Positions 44,354-52,748 of a DNA stretch of 64,000 bases are shown here, piece by piece. The position numbers were made by a program, and so were the translations under genes. A model generated the notes under the pieces. The model saw nothing but the letters and a program-made list of their open reading frames with translations. It was not told the DNA's origin and searched no databases. This DNA is from an uncultured Oscillospiraceae bacterium (lineage in GTDB: Bacteria; Bacillota; Clostridia; Oscillospirales; Oscillospiraceae): contig CAKTOB010000015.1 in the NCBI GenBank assembly GCA_934589525.1, positions 1 through 64,000 of the forward strand, read 5' to 3'. Position 1 is the first letter of the stretch. Each line of letters opens with the position of its first letter.

Positions 44354-44926
44354 ATGCAGATGGAATGGTCAGACGGAAAGAAACGCTGCTGTTGGGCAAA
44401 CCCCAAAAATGAACGGTACATCCGTTACCATGATGAAGAATGGGGCGTTCCCGTTTATGATGATGGGAAGCTGTTTGAGATGCTGGTGTTGGAATGCTTT
44501 CAGGCCGGGCTGTCCTGGGAATGTGTTCTGAACAAGCGGGAGGCGTTTCGGGAAGCCTTCGATGGCTTTGATTTGGAGGCGGTCTGCGCATACGGGGAGG
44601 ACAAGCTGGAAGCCCTGAGAAATGACCCCGGAATCATCCGGAATCGGCTGAAAATACAGGCAGCCGTCACCAATGCCCGGGTTTTTCGTGAAATACAGGG
44701 GGAATATGGCGGCTTTTCCAGGTATCTCTGGCACTGGACTGCCGGAAAAGTGGTCTACGAAACCGGGCTGACCCATTCGGAGCTTTCAGACCGGATTTCA
44801 AAGGACCTCAAGAAACGGGGCATGAAATTCGTTGGGACCACGGTGATCTACGCATATTTGCAGGCAGTCGGCGTGATCTATTCTCACGATGGGGGCTGTT
44901 TTTTGGAGCACAAGACGGTGGTATAG
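44354..44926 (+). CDS. tag: DNA-3-methyladenine glycosylase I
   Basis: A 190-residue base-excision repair enzyme that removes 3-methyladenine. The family pattern is complete: RCCWANPKNERYIRYHDEEWGVP at the start, QAGLSWECVLNKREAFREAF, DPGIIRNRLKIQAAVTNARV, and KKRGMKFVGTTVIYAYLQAVG. Zinc ligands should be a Cys of the start, His of YHDEEW and the late His/Cys of SHDGGC. AAAGGAG lies 5 bases before the ATG at 44354. It stands alone, without clear partners. Confidence 0.95.
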   Translation: MQMEWSDGKKRCCWANPKNERYIRYHDEEWGVPVYDDGKLFEMLVLECFQAGLSWECVLNKREAFREAFDGFDLEAVCAYGEDKLEALRNDPGIIRNRLKIQAAVTNARVFREIQGEYGGFSRYLWHWTAGKVVYETGLTHSELSDRISKDLKKRGMKFVGTTVIYAYLQAVGVIYSHDGGCFLEHKTVV

Positions 44927-45186
44927 AGAGGTGCATGTGAATGAAATGGGCGGCAGCAACGGCAAATGTCATATAGATTGAGATCAGAGCTTTTTCAGCA
45001 TAAATAGCAAAAACAACCATCAATGTAACAGAATTCTGAAAAATAAAAGTTTATTACATTGATGTAACAAACTTGACGACCGGGAAGTGGACTTTATCGC
45101 AACCGCCGACATGCTGCTTTCGTTCCCTCATTTTCCGAGCATTGCCCTTTCGCTGTCAGCTTTTGCCGATTTCATCAGAGCATCCC
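44927..45186. other. intergenic region with an inverted repeat
   Basis: No gene is seen. ATCAATGTAAC (45018-45028) is inverted at about 45054-45064 (TTACATTGAT), with the small palindrome CAGAATTCTG between. The base composition is AT-rich compared with the flanks. It may be a remnant or a regulatory site. Confidence 0.5.
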
Positions 45187-45214
45187 TTGACATCTTCCGG
45201 AGATGGCCTATAAT
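45187..45214 (+). promoter_or_regulatory. promoter of the DUF2284-VOC operon
   Basis: TTGACA at 45187-45192, 16 bases, TATAAT at 45209-45214, followed by AGGAGG before the ATG at 45235. Confidence 0.85.
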
Positions 45215-45234
45215 CAAAACAGGAGGGACCACCA

Positions 45235-45789
45235 ATGCAAGAAAACGAACTTTTGAAACTGGCAGAGCGTTTCGGATTTGAAGCAGCGGTATTGCCGGCT
45301 TCCCAGGTACCCACGGATGGAAAATTCCGGCACTTTTGCGAGGAAAACCGCTGCGGCCAGTATCATGTAAACTACTCCTGCCCGCCCACCTGCGGCACGG
45401 TGGAGGACATGGCAGCGAAGATTTACGCGGGAACCACCGCACTGGTGCTGAAAACCCAGTGGCCGATCGAGAGCTATGAGGATACCAAGACCATCAAAGA
45501 CGGGAAGCTTTCCCATAACCGCGCCATGCTGCGGCTGAATGAGACGCTGCACGGCCTGTGCGTGGGCGGCAGCTGCTGCTGTCTGTGTTCACCCTGCCGG
45601 ATGAAGAACGGGGAAAGCTGCATCTACCCGGATCTGCGTTTCAGCTGCATGTCCGCCTATTGCGTGGACGTGGCGGAGCTGTGCAGACGCTGCGGCATGG
45701 ACTTCCGGTGGGATACGAAAAAGCTCTCCGTTTATAGCATGATCGTAATGAAACAAACCGAAAGTTGGGGAAAGGTGAATGCGCCATGA
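45235..45789 (+). CDS. DUF2284 metal-binding protein
   Basis: A 184-residue cysteine-rich protein of the DUF2284 family. Cysteines lie in FCEENRCGQY, NYSCPPTCG, GGSCCCLCSPCRM, SCIYP, SCMSAYC and CRRCG. At least ten or so could bind iron-sulfur or other metal centres. The function is unknown; similar proteins are often called predicted metal-binding proteins. It has its own promoter and overlaps the VOC gene by four bases (ATGA), so the two are coupled. Confidence 0.85.
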   Translation: MQENELLKLAERFGFEAAVLPASQVPTDGKFRHFCEENRCGQYHVNYSCPPTCGTVEDMAAKIYAGTTALVLKTQWPIESYEDTKTIKDGKLSHNRAMLRLNETLHGLCVGGSCCCLCSPCRMKNGESCIYPDLRFSCMSAYCVDVAELCRRCGMDFRWDTKKLSVYSMIVMKQTESWGKVNAP

Positions 45790-46166
45790 ATTTGAAAAAA
45801 GTTCATCATATTGCCATTATTGGAAGCAACTATCAGCAATCAAAGCACTTTTATGTGGACCTGTTAGGATTTTCTATCGTTCGGGAAAACTACAGACCGG
45901 AACGGGATGATTACAAAATTGACCTTCAACTCGATGGGATGGAACTGGAACTCTTTATCATTAAAAATTGTCCGAAACGTCCCAGTTATCCGGAGGCTTA
46001 CGGTCTCCGGCATCTTGCCTTTGCGGTGGACTCGGTGGATGATACCGTAAGAGAATTGAACAAAAGGGGCATCATCACAGAGCCAATCAGAATCGATGCT
46101 TACACAGGCAAAAGAATGACATTCTTTTATGACCCTGACGACCTTCCTTTGGAAATTCACGAATAA
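45786..46166 (+). CDS. VOC-family glyoxalase-like protein
   Basis: A 126-residue protein of the vicinal oxygen chelate fold, close to the YaeR/GloA2 type. The four likely metal ligands are His in KVHHIAI, Glu in MELELF, His in GLRHLAF and Glu in LPLEIHE. Members handle glyoxalase-like or bleomycin-binding reactions; the substrate here is unknown. Its start overlaps the DUF2284 stop, and a strong terminator follows at 46249-46296. Confidence 0.88.
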   Translation: MNLKKVHHIAIIGSNYQQSKHFYVDLLGFSIVRENYRPERDDYKIDLQLDGMELELFIIKNCPKRPSYPEAYGLRHLAFAVDSVDDTVRELNKRGIITEPIRIDAYTGKRMTFFYDPDDLPLEIHE

Positions 46167-46248
46167 AGTATCGAACAGCTAAAAATGAAGCACTGGAATA
46201 TAAGTTTTTTGACTGCAAAAATGTAATGGAATGCGGTGCTTAACGAAT

Positions 46249-46296
46249 AAAAGACACCGCCCGGCAAGGTTTTGATACTTGCCGGGCGGTGTCTTT
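46249..46296. terminator. strong bidirectional terminator
   Basis: AAAGACACCGCCCGGCAAG pairs with CTTGCCGGGCGGTGTCTTT around a nine-base loop. It divides the VOC gene (plus) from hcp (minus). Confidence 0.9.
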
Positions 46297-46332
46297 GTGT
46301 GGGGAAGTGCTTTGAGTGGCGGAATCCTCGCT

Positions 46333-47934
46333 TTATTTCTGGTTCAGGAGGGCGTTCATGTCTTCTTCCGGTGTAGTAATAGGCGCAATACCATAGTTTT
46401 TTACCAGGAAGTTCAGAATATTGGGGGACAAAAACGCCGGGAGAGAAGGACCAAGGCGGATGTTTTTAATACCGAGATGCAGAAGGGTCAGCAGGATGCA
46501 GACCGCTTTCTGCTCATACCAGGACAGAACGAAGGAGAGCGGAAGTTCATTTACGGAACATCCAAAGGCCTCCGCAAGTGCCACGGCAACCTGAATTGCG
46601 CCGTAGGCATCATTACACTGGCCCATATCCATCAGCCGGGGCAGACCGCCGATTTCTCCCAGATCAAGATCGTTGAAACGGAATTTTCCACAGGCCAGGG
46701 TGAGGATGATGCTGTCAGAAGGGGCTTGTTTTACGAATTCTGTGTAATAGTTTCTGCCCGGCTTCGCACCGTCACAACCGGCAACCAGGAAGAAATGGCG
46801 GATGGCCCCGGATTTTACGGCTTCTACGACAGTACCCGCATGGGATAGGATGGCTGCATGACCAAAACCGGTTGTCACTTTCGTGCCGCCATTGATACCG
46901 GAGAATTGCCGGTCTTCTTTGTAACCGCCCAGTTCCAGCGCTTTTTTGATAACCGGCGTGAAATCCTTCTGCTCGTCAATATGAACAGCACCCGGGAAAG
47001 CAACTACTTCTGTTGTAAATACTCTGTCTGCATAGCTGTTTTTGGGCGGCATCAGGCAGTTTGTGGTGTAGAGGATCGGAGCGGGAAGATGATCAAATTC
47101 CTTTTGCTGATTCTGCCATGCGGTTCCGAAATGTCCTTTCAGGTGAGAGAACTTTTTTAAGAAGGGGTAGGCATGGGCCGGGAGCATTTCACCGTGGGTG
47201 TAGATGTTGATCCCCTTTCCTTGGGTCTGTTCCAGCAAAAGCTGAAGGTCCTTCAGATCGTGACCGGTCACAACAATAAACGGCCCTTTTTCTACGGCAA
47301 GGGTCACAGCGGTCGGTTCCGGTGTCCCATAGGTTTGCGTATTGGCCTTGTCCAGAAGGGCCATGCACTTCAAGTTGATTTCTCCGACTTTCAGCACGGT
47401 AGGAAGCAGCCCTTCGACACTTTCTTCATAACCGATTTTAAATAGGGCTTCGCAGAAAAACTGATCCACTTCGGCATCTTCATAATTCAGAACACTTGCA
47501 TGATAAGCATAGGCGGCCATTCCGCGAATCCCGAACAGAATCAGCGACTTCAAGGAACGGATATCTTCATCGGCATTCCACAGCTGCCCCATATCGTATT
47601 CGTCTGTCTTACCACAGGGGGACTGACAGTTGCTGCAATCGGGAACCAGCCGTTCTTTCTCGGCTCTGACTTTTTGGATCATCTTTTCGATGGCCGCATT
47701 GTCAAAGCTTACGTTTGTAACTGTCGTAAACAGCCCTTCAATGATGACCTGTCCGGTCCTTTTGGAAATGGTTTGCGCACCATCGACTGCCCTTGCCAGA
47801 CCAATCAACGCACCTGTCAGTTCATCCTGCAATGCAGCGGTGTCCGCCTTTTTCCCACAGACACCGGCACTTCCTGTGCATCCCGTACATCCGACTGTCT
47901 GCTCGCACTGAAAACAAAACATCTTCTGCTCCAT
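46333..47934 (-). CDS. hcp: hydroxylamine reductase (hybrid cluster protein)
   Basis: A 533-residue iron-sulfur protein (EC 1.7.99.1 activity; also nitric oxide reduction in E. coli). The N-terminal cluster cysteines are Cys7, Cys10, Cys19 and Cys26 (MFCFQCEQTVGC, then GVCGKK). Hybrid-cluster ligands lie later (VTGHDLKDL, AGCDGAKPGR, ACGKFRF, MGQCNDAYG). It protects anaerobes against nitrosative stress. It follows the 4Fe-4S protein gene by 15 bases and is divergent from the Crp/Fnr regulator via the operon start. Confidence 0.95.
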   Translation of the reverse strand: MEQKMFCFQCEQTVGCTGCTGSAGVCGKKADTAALQDELTGALIGLARAVDGAQTISKRTGQVIIEGLFTTVTNVSFDNAAIEKMIQKVRAEKERLVPDCSNCQSPCGKTDEYDMGQLWNADEDIRSLKSLILFGIRGMAAYAYHASVLNYEDAEVDQFFCEALFKIGYEESVEGLLPTVLKVGEINLKCMALLDKANTQTYGTPEPTAVTLAVEKGPFIVVTGHDLKDLQLLLEQTQGKGINIYTHGEMLPAHAYPFLKKFSHLKGHFGTAWQNQQKEFDHLPAPILYTTNCLMPPKNSYADRVFTTEVVAFPGAVHIDEQKDFTPVIKKALELGGYKEDRQFSGINGGTKVTTGFGHAAILSHAGTVVEAVKSGAIRHFFLVAGCDGAKPGRNYYTEFVKQAPSDSIILTLACGKFRFNDLDLGEIGGLPRLMDMGQCNDAYGAIQVAVALAEAFGCSVNELPLSFVLSWYEQKAVCILLTLLHLGIKNIRLGPSLPAFLSPNILNFLVKNYGIAPITTPEEDMNALLNQK

Positions 47935-47949
47935 CGTTGTATACTCCTT

Positions 47950-48654
47950 TTACTCTATAATTTTACCGTCAATACTGATGGTGACGACCTGCCAGGGGAT
48001 GAATTTCCCACTGTTTTGAAGTGCTTTCTTGGCCGCCATCTCCAGACCGCCGCAGCAGGGAACTTCCATTCTTACAATGGTTACGCTTTGAATGTCGTTA
48101 CCTTGAATGATTGCGGTCAGCTTTTCGCTGTAATCCACCTGGTCCAATTTGGGGCAGCCGATGAGGGTCAGCTTGTTCCGGATAAAATCCTGGTGAAAGC
48201 TTGCGTAAGCATAGGCGGTGCAATCGGCGGCGATCAAAAGCTTTGCGCCGTTATAATAGGGTGCGCTGACCGGCGCCAGTTTGATTTGTACCGGCCAGTT
48301 CCGGAGTGCGGACATCTGCCCTGGGTTGGGAGCGGGGATGCCGGTCTCGGGTGCTGCCGGACGCCGGAGCTGCATGCTTTTCGCTCCGGGACAGCCCGTG
48401 TGTTTGGGTGCTGCCTGGTTCTTCTGCGCTTCTTTCACGGCTTTCTCATCGTATGCGGGTGCTTCCCGTTCTTCAAAGGAAATGGCACCTGTTGGGCATT
48501 CCGGGAGACAGTCGCCCAGCCCGTCGCAGAAGTGTTCTCTCACCAATTCGGCTTTTCCGTTTATGATCTCAATGGCCCCTTCGTGGCAGGCCTTGGCACA
48601 GGCACCGCATCCGTTGCAGCGTTCCCGGTCGATCCGAATAATTTTTCTTATCAT
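47950..48654 (-). CDS. 4Fe-4S ferredoxin-type protein, probable Hcp electron donor
   Basis: A 234-residue protein. The N-terminal domain is a two-cluster ferredoxin: CNGCGACAKACHEG, then CDGLGDCLPECPTG. The rest (about 90-234) has more cysteines (CPGAKSMQL, AADCTAYAYASF, IGCPKLDQ, PCCGGLE), a typical tail of hcp-linked proteins in Clostridia. It probably delivers electrons to Hcp. The ATG at 48654 is preferred because GGAGG lies 8 bases upstream; the 60 residues before it are not conserved in type. It is first in the hcp operon. Confidence 0.88.
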   Translation of the reverse strand: MIRKIIRIDRERCNGCGACAKACHEGAIEIINGKAELVREHFCDGLGDCLPECPTGAISFEEREAPAYDEKAVKEAQKNQAAPKHTGCPGAKSMQLRRPAAPETGIPAPNPGQMSALRNWPVQIKLAPVSAPYYNGAKLLIAADCTAYAYASFHQDFIRNKLTLIGCPKLDQVDYSEKLTAIIQGNDIQSVTIVRMEVPCCGGLEMAAKKALQNSGKFIPWQVVTISIDGKIIE

Positions 48655-48681
48655 TTTTTTGACCTCCGTCAGTATCATTTC

Positions 48682-48712
48682 TTGTTTTTCCGTTAGAATT
48701 ATAGTATTATAA
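48682..48712. promoter_or_regulatory. divergent promoter region between hcp operon and Crp/Fnr gene
   Basis: Plus strand: TTGTTT (48682-48687), 17 bases, TATTAT (48705-48710). Minus strand: TATAAT (48703-48698) as a -10. A palindrome TTATA-GTAT-TATAA covers 48699-48712, right over both -10 boxes. It could be the site of the Crp/Fnr regulator that lies next to it. Confidence 0.55.
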
Positions 48713-48753
48713 ATATAACTTGTATGTTTGATTTCCAACATGGAGGGACGATT

Positions 48754-49452
48754 TTGAAAAAATATTTGCCCATTCTCAGAAACAGCCCGTTTTTCAAAGG
48801 CCTTACGGATCAGGAGATCCTGTCCATCCTGCATTGCGTAAACGCAGCAACTGTTTTCAAAGAACGGGATTCTTATATTTTCAGAGCGGGAGACGCTACC
48901 GAGGTCATGGGGCTGGTGGTGTCAGGCGGTGTTCTCATTATTCAGGAAGACCTTTGGGGGCATCGGAATATTCTGTCCAAGTGCCACGCCGGCGACTTCT
49001 TTGGGGAACCCTATGCGGCCAGCCCCGGAGCCATTCTGAATATCAGCGTGGTAGCAGACGAGGATTGTGAGATCATCTTCTTAAACGTCCAGAGGCTGCT
49101 GGTCTCCTGCCCGACGGCCTGCGAACACCACCAGAAACTGATCCGCAACCTGGTCAGCGTGCTGGCCAATAAAATCCTGATTTTTAACGATAAAATCACC
49201 CATGTTGGCAAGCGAACCACCAGGGACAAACTGCTGTCTTACCTGTCGGCAGAGTCCACCAGACATTCGTCTCTTTCCTTCGATATTCCCTTTGACCGGC
49301 AGCAGCTGGCAGACTACCTTTGCATTGACCGCGCGGCAATGTCTACAGAGATTTCCAGGCTGCAAAAAGAAGGACTCCTAAAAACCAATAGAAATCATTT
49401 TGAATTGACCCTATGCAACAGTTCGACATCTGAAAAAACAGAAACTTTCTAG
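48754..49452 (+). CDS. Crp/Fnr-family regulator, HcpR-like
   Basis: A 232-residue regulator. The N-terminal cyclic-nucleotide-binding-type beta roll covers about 20-125 (FRAGDATEVMGLVVSGGVLI), a long helix follows, and the C-terminal winged helix is QLADYLCIDRAAMSTEISRLQKEGLL. It is divergent from the hcp operon, as is common for HcpR regulators that sense nitrosative stress by haem or a related cofactor. The start is placed at the TTG at 48754 because GGAGGG lies six bases upstream; the ATG at 48724 has none. Confidence 0.85.
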   Translation: MKKYLPILRNSPFFKGLTDQEILSILHCVNAATVFKERDSYIFRAGDATEVMGLVVSGGVLIIQEDLWGHRNILSKCHAGDFFGEPYAASPGAILNISVVADEDCEIIFLNVQRLLVSCPTACEHHQKLIRNLVSVLANKILIFNDKITHVGKRTTRDKLLSYLSAESTRHSSLSFDIPFDRQQLADYLCIDRAAMSTEISRLQKEGLLKTNRNHFELTLCNSSTSEKTETF

Positions 49453-49457
49453 TCCGT

Positions 49458-49592
49458 CCCGCAAAATCATATAAAAACGGAGTGGGCATTTTCGCCCACT
49501 CCGAAATCATAGCAGCTGTTTATAGTCTCTTTTGGCGTGCAGGATTCTCCGAATCTGAACAACGGAACCGACGATCACATAAAAAACCAGGT
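49458..49592 (-). pseudogene. displaced copy of the RelE toxin 3' end (direct repeat copy 2)
   Basis: The 135 bases match 43466-43600 with four differences. They keep the terminator hairpin and about 28 codons of the toxin end, in the same strand orientation, but no start and no antitoxin. The homology ends abruptly inside the toxin frame. This is a gene remnant: either a second toxin-antitoxin locus lost here, or a piece moved about 6 kb. Confidence 0.85.
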
Positions 49593-49616
49593 CCTAAATC
49601 CAAGGGAGTTGTCTTA

Positions 49617-50429
49617 TTATCTGCATTTCTGCCGCACCAGCACCGTCTCGCAAATCCGGTCCGCAATCAAATCCCTGTCACGGGCCGGATAGTATTCTAG
49701 CATTGGGTATACCATCTGCGTAAGCTGCTTTTGGGTAAAATCGGGGATTTCCAGCTGCTTACCATACAGGCTTTCCATGGTGTGAATTTGCCGGTTGAAG
49801 GTGGTCTGGAACGGACGAGCCTTTGCCTGGGCAATCAGGGACTTGGGGATGATTTCAAGGGGATTATACATGACGTTGGAAAGAAGCCCCGCTCCCTGGT
49901 CGAAGATGGGGCAGTAGTCGAACCCGCCATCTCGGGCAATCACCGCAATGTTGTTCAGGTGCCGATCATCGTTGAGGACCAGACCGTCGATTTCAAATAG
50001 CAGGGTCAAATATTGGGGGAACAGGGACAGTCCTGTGATGCTTGCCGTTTCCTCTGCCAGATAGGCCATTCGCTTTTTGTCACTGGTCAGCCGGTTCAGC
50101 GTTTCGGAGAGGGGCTTTCCTGTGTATTGCAGGAACAGATGGGCCAGCGTTATGATCGACTCACCATCTCGCAGAAAATTCCGGCTGCTGCAGCCGGTTC
50201 GCTCCCGACCATGCACTCGTAAACGCTCCATTCGGTAGCGTACAAAGGTGAAGGGAAAGGCCGCTTCCATGTTGCTGTACTCCAATAATTGAGAGGTAAA
50301 GACCTCCGCCAGTGCCTCGTAGCCAAATTGGTCCAGCTTGTACCAGATGCCGCTGTCCAGCCATTTTTCCTGATTGCCTTTGGAGGAGGTTTCTGCGATT
50401 TTTTGATTGGATACCAAGTGTACAGTCAT
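49617..50429 (-). CDS. HipA-like kinase domain protein (toxin of a two-gene module)
   Basis: A 270-residue protein with the HipA C-terminal kinase fold: an early SGIWYKLDQFGYEALAEVF, the catalytic loop LNDDRHLNNIAV (Asp and Asn of a kinase), and the metal-binding IFDQGAGLL. The N-terminal HipA domain is absent, so it is a short HipA-like kinase. HipA kinases inactivate glutamyl-tRNA synthetase; the target here is unknown. The ATG at 50429 has GGAGG 7 bases upstream and overlaps the stop of the AbrB-like gene by four bases (ATGA). Confidence 0.85.
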   Translation of the reverse strand: MTVHLVSNQKIAETSSKGNQEKWLDSGIWYKLDQFGYEALAEVFTSQLLEYSNMEAAFPFTFVRYRMERLRVHGRERTGCSSRNFLRDGESIITLAHLFLQYTGKPLSETLNRLTSDKKRMAYLAEETASITGLSLFPQYLTLLFEIDGLVLNDDRHLNNIAVIARDGGFDYCPIFDQGAGLLSNVMYNPLEIIPKSLIAQAKARPFQTTFNRQIHTMESLYGKQLEIPDFTQKQLTQMVYPMLEYYPARDRDLIADRICETVLVRQKCR

Positions 50430-50965
50430 TTTATTTCCTCCACGGTAAGCCAAAGATCATCCTCGGCCATTCGTCCCTGTGTTTTCCGGATAATTTCCAG
50501 TGGGTCGTAGTGGTCTACGCCAATGGTTTCCAGATATTCCCGGAGCCCCGCCCTGGTTCGCGGAATACAGCGGCTTTCCAAAAAATGTAGATAATCCTCC
50601 CAACTGGGATTCTGGTTGTTCCCAAAGGGCAGCTTCAGGAAATCGGAAACAAGATTTTCTACACGGATTTTCTGTGTAGTCTCATCGGCGGCGATTCGGG
50701 CACAGAGAAGGGGGCCAGAATGGCAGGAGACAAGAAGAAGCTTGTGGCCGGTTTGACGATTGGCTTCCAGAAATTCGGAAAAAGAAAGCTTCCTAGTGAT
50801 CGTAATGGATGTTCCATCAAAACACAATTCCATTTGCCGATTCTCGGCATCTAGCCCCAACTCCTTAACCCAAGTGGATGGCAGGGAGATTTTATAATTG
50901 TTGGCGATTCCGCCTGCAGTGCCGCCGGAAGTGCTGATGATTAAATTTCCTGTTCGTGTTTCCAA
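50426..50965 (-). CDS. AbrB-like DNA-binding protein with a C-terminal extension (antitoxin-like)
   Basis: A 179-residue protein. The N-terminal part (about 5-55; NYKISLPSTWVKELGLDAEN, then MELCFDGTSITI) looks like an AbrB-type swapped-hairpin DNA-binding domain. The C-terminal 110 residues are helical and end in TVEEIK, a likely contact for the kinase. The start is the TTG at 50965, with GAGGTG 6 bases upstream; the ORF is open further upstream but the promoter lies inside that stretch. It is coupled to the HipA-like gene, as in an antitoxin-toxin module. Confidence 0.8.
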   Translation of the reverse strand: METRTGNLIISTSGGTAGGIANNYKISLPSTWVKELGLDAENRQMELCFDGTSITITRKLSFSEFLEANRQTGHKLLLVSCHSGPLLCARIAADETTQKIRVENLVSDFLKLPFGNNQNPSWEDYLHFLESRCIPRTRAGLREYLETIGVDHYDPLEIIRKTQGRMAEDDLWLTVEEIK

Positions 50966-50983
50966 AGGATTCACCTCGCAGAT

Positions 50984-51012
50984 AGTATACACTATTCGGT
51001 ACGAATAATCAA
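50984..51012 (-). promoter_or_regulatory. promoter with an internal operator for the HipA-like/AbrB-like pair
   Basis: On the minus strand TTGATT (51012-51007), 17 bases, TATACT (50989-50984). A palindrome TATTCG-GTA-CGAATA (50993-51007) fills the spacer. Binding there would block polymerase, so it is a likely autoregulation site. Confidence 0.75.
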
Positions 51013-51169
51013 TATAATTCTTCTTGCGTTCGACTTGATTGAAGAAGTTTAGCTGGAGGAACAAAAAGCATATCTATTGAAAGGTGCATTGTGATAGGAG
51101 CGTTTTGTCTATTTTATGAATTTGCTCATTTAGAGTATAGTTAAAAAGTTATCCACAGCCTCGATGCCC

Positions 51170-51214
51170 AAAAAACGCAGACCCTTTCTGTTTCCGGAGA
51201 GGATCTGCGTTTTT
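51170..51214. terminator. hairpin with A and T flanks, orphan terminator-like
   Basis: AAAAACGCAGA (51171-51181) pairs with TCTGCGTTTTT (51204-51214), with a GG/CC extension and an 18-base loop. No gene ends before it on the plus strand. It may end upstream transcripts or insulate the next operon. The rest of 50966-51335 holds promoters but no gene. Confidence 0.6.
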
Positions 51215-51289
51215 CTGGGGAGGGCTTTTTTAACAGCTCCAGCGTAAAAATATTTCATCTCAGACTATCTTTTTTCCGTTCTGCTTCGT

Positions 51290-51312
51290 TATACTAAATG
51301 AAAGCGCTTTTA
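51290..51312 (+). promoter_or_regulatory. -10 box and candidate catabolite (cre) site before the ECF sigma gene
   Basis: TATACT at 51290-51295 lacks a good -35. Right after it, TGAAAGCGCTTTTA (51299-51312) is one base from the cre consensus for CcpA. Its position over the transcription start would allow repression when preferred sugars are present. Confidence 0.5.
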
Positions 51313-51335
51313 ATCTACGGGAGAGGAGGAAAAAC

Positions 51336-51845
51336 ATGGACGGCGATTTCCTGCTCCTGCACAGAATGCAAAATGGCGATGATCAGGCCATCGAATCCTT
51401 TGTGCGGAAGTATTACCCAAAGATATTGCGTTACTGTCACCTACATATCAAGGACTCCGGTTTCACAGAAGACTTGACCCAGGAAACCTTTGCCCGGTTC
51501 TTCCGCACGCTCCATCAGTACCAGCACTATGGGAAGGCTGCAAATTATCTGTATGTGATTGCAGGCAATCTGTGCCGGGATTATTACAGAAAGCCGGAAG
51601 AACTGCCGATGGAGGAACTGCCGGAGCATCCTGTCTGCCTGATGGAGTCCCTGGATTTACGGATGGATGTCCATATGGCTCTGGAACGTCTTCCACAGGA
51701 ACTGCGGGAAGTAACCATCCTGTATTTCTTTCAGGAAGTCCGGCAAAAGGAAATTGCCAGAATTTTGGGGATCAGCCTGCCGCTGGTGAAGTACCGAATC
51801 AAACGCGCAAAAGAATTATTGACGATCTATTTAGGGTCAATCTGA
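51336..51845 (+). CDS. ECF-type RNA polymerase sigma factor
   Basis: A 169-residue sigma-70 family protein with region 2 (LLHRMQNGDDQAIESFVRKYYPKILRYC, then DLTQETFARFF) and region 4 (LPQELREVTILYFFQEVRQKEIARILGISLPLVKYRIKRAKELL), and no regions 1 or 3. GAGGAGG lies 7 bases before the ATG. It heads an operon with a membrane protein and an ABC transporter. No classical zinc-containing anti-sigma protein is seen; the membrane protein at 52014 may take that role. Confidence 0.9.
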   Translation: MDGDFLLLHRMQNGDDQAIESFVRKYYPKILRYCHLHIKDSGFTEDLTQETFARFFRTLHQYQHYGKAANYLYVIAGNLCRDYYRKPEELPMEELPEHPVCLMESLDLRMDVHMALERLPQELREVTILYFFQEVRQKEIARILGISLPLVKYRIKRAKELLTIYLGSI

Positions 51846-52013
51846 AAACCGTCAACACGCCCAAACAGCGGGTCTTTTCCGCCTGCTGTGCGCCATTTTT
51901 CCTTGCAATACGCAAAGTATTCCTGCGAAAAAATGGCTTCATCAGGCGAAAAAGTCCTCGCTGTTGGCCATATTTCCGGTTTCTAGATAGGCTCTAGGGA
52001 AGGAGGATTTTGA

Positions 52014-52748
52014 ATGAAGGAACTCTTTCGTTTTGATGTGACCTGCGATGAATCCAAAATACAGAAAACCATTGCTGTTTCCAAGGAAGCATTTCTTTCT
52101 GAGGAATCGGAACAAACCGTTTCCCACATAGAATTTCTGTATCAGCAGAGTAAGTTCATCAAGAAACGCTGGTGGCTGATGCAAGGGCTGCTGCTTGCCT
52201 TTGTATGTTTCTTGCTTAACAACTCAGAAACCGACTTCACCGTGCGCCGTATTCTGGGGCTTACCGGACCGCTGTTTGTAATTCTGATTTATCCGGAAAT
52301 CTGGAAAAACCGAAGTTGCGATGCTTTGGAAATCGAATGTACAACATTTTATACCCTTCGTTCCATCTATGCGGCACGGCTGACCCTCTTTGCCGGGGTA
52401 GATATGGTGCTGCTGTCAGCCTTCTATGCCGGAACAACCCTGCTTTGCAGAGTTACGCTCTGGGAAATGCTTACGCAGTTTATGCTCCCCTTCAATGTGA
52501 CCTGCTGTATCTGCTTCGGAACCCTTTACAGCAAGCGGATCAATTCTCAGGCACTTTCCCTGCTTCTGTGTGTCCTTTGGGCTGGAGCCTGGTCAGTGCT
52601 CATTCTGAATGATGCTGTTTTCCTTGCCATTTCTGTTCCTGCATGGGTATCTTTGCTGGCTGCATCTGTTTTCTTCATGGGATATACCCTCTATCGCGGA
52701 CAGAGGGTATGGCAAAACATTATGGAGGTGAAACCTTTATGGATTTGA
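52014..52748 (+). CDS. integral membrane protein of the ECF-ABC operon
   Basis: A 244-residue protein. A soluble N-terminus of about 58 residues (DVTCDESKIQKTIAVSKEAF) comes before a six-helix hydrophobic body (RWWLMQGLLLAFVCFLL, then further segments to FFMGYTLYRG). A soluble domain ahead of a membrane body next to an ECF gene suggests a signal-sensing or anti-sigma role, but no motif proves it. It lies 168 bases after the sigma gene; the gap holds no gene. AAGGAGG precedes the ATG. Confidence 0.8.
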   Translation: MKELFRFDVTCDESKIQKTIAVSKEAFLSEESEQTVSHIEFLYQQSKFIKKRWWLMQGLLLAFVCFLLNNSETDFTVRRILGLTGPLFVILIYPEIWKNRSCDALEIECTTFYTLRSIYAARLTLFAGVDMVLLSAFYAGTTLLCRVTLWEMLTQFMLPFNVTCCICFGTLYSKRINSQALSLLLCVLWAGAWSVLILNDAVFLAISVPAWVSLLAASVFFMGYTLYRGQRVWQNIMEVKPLWI

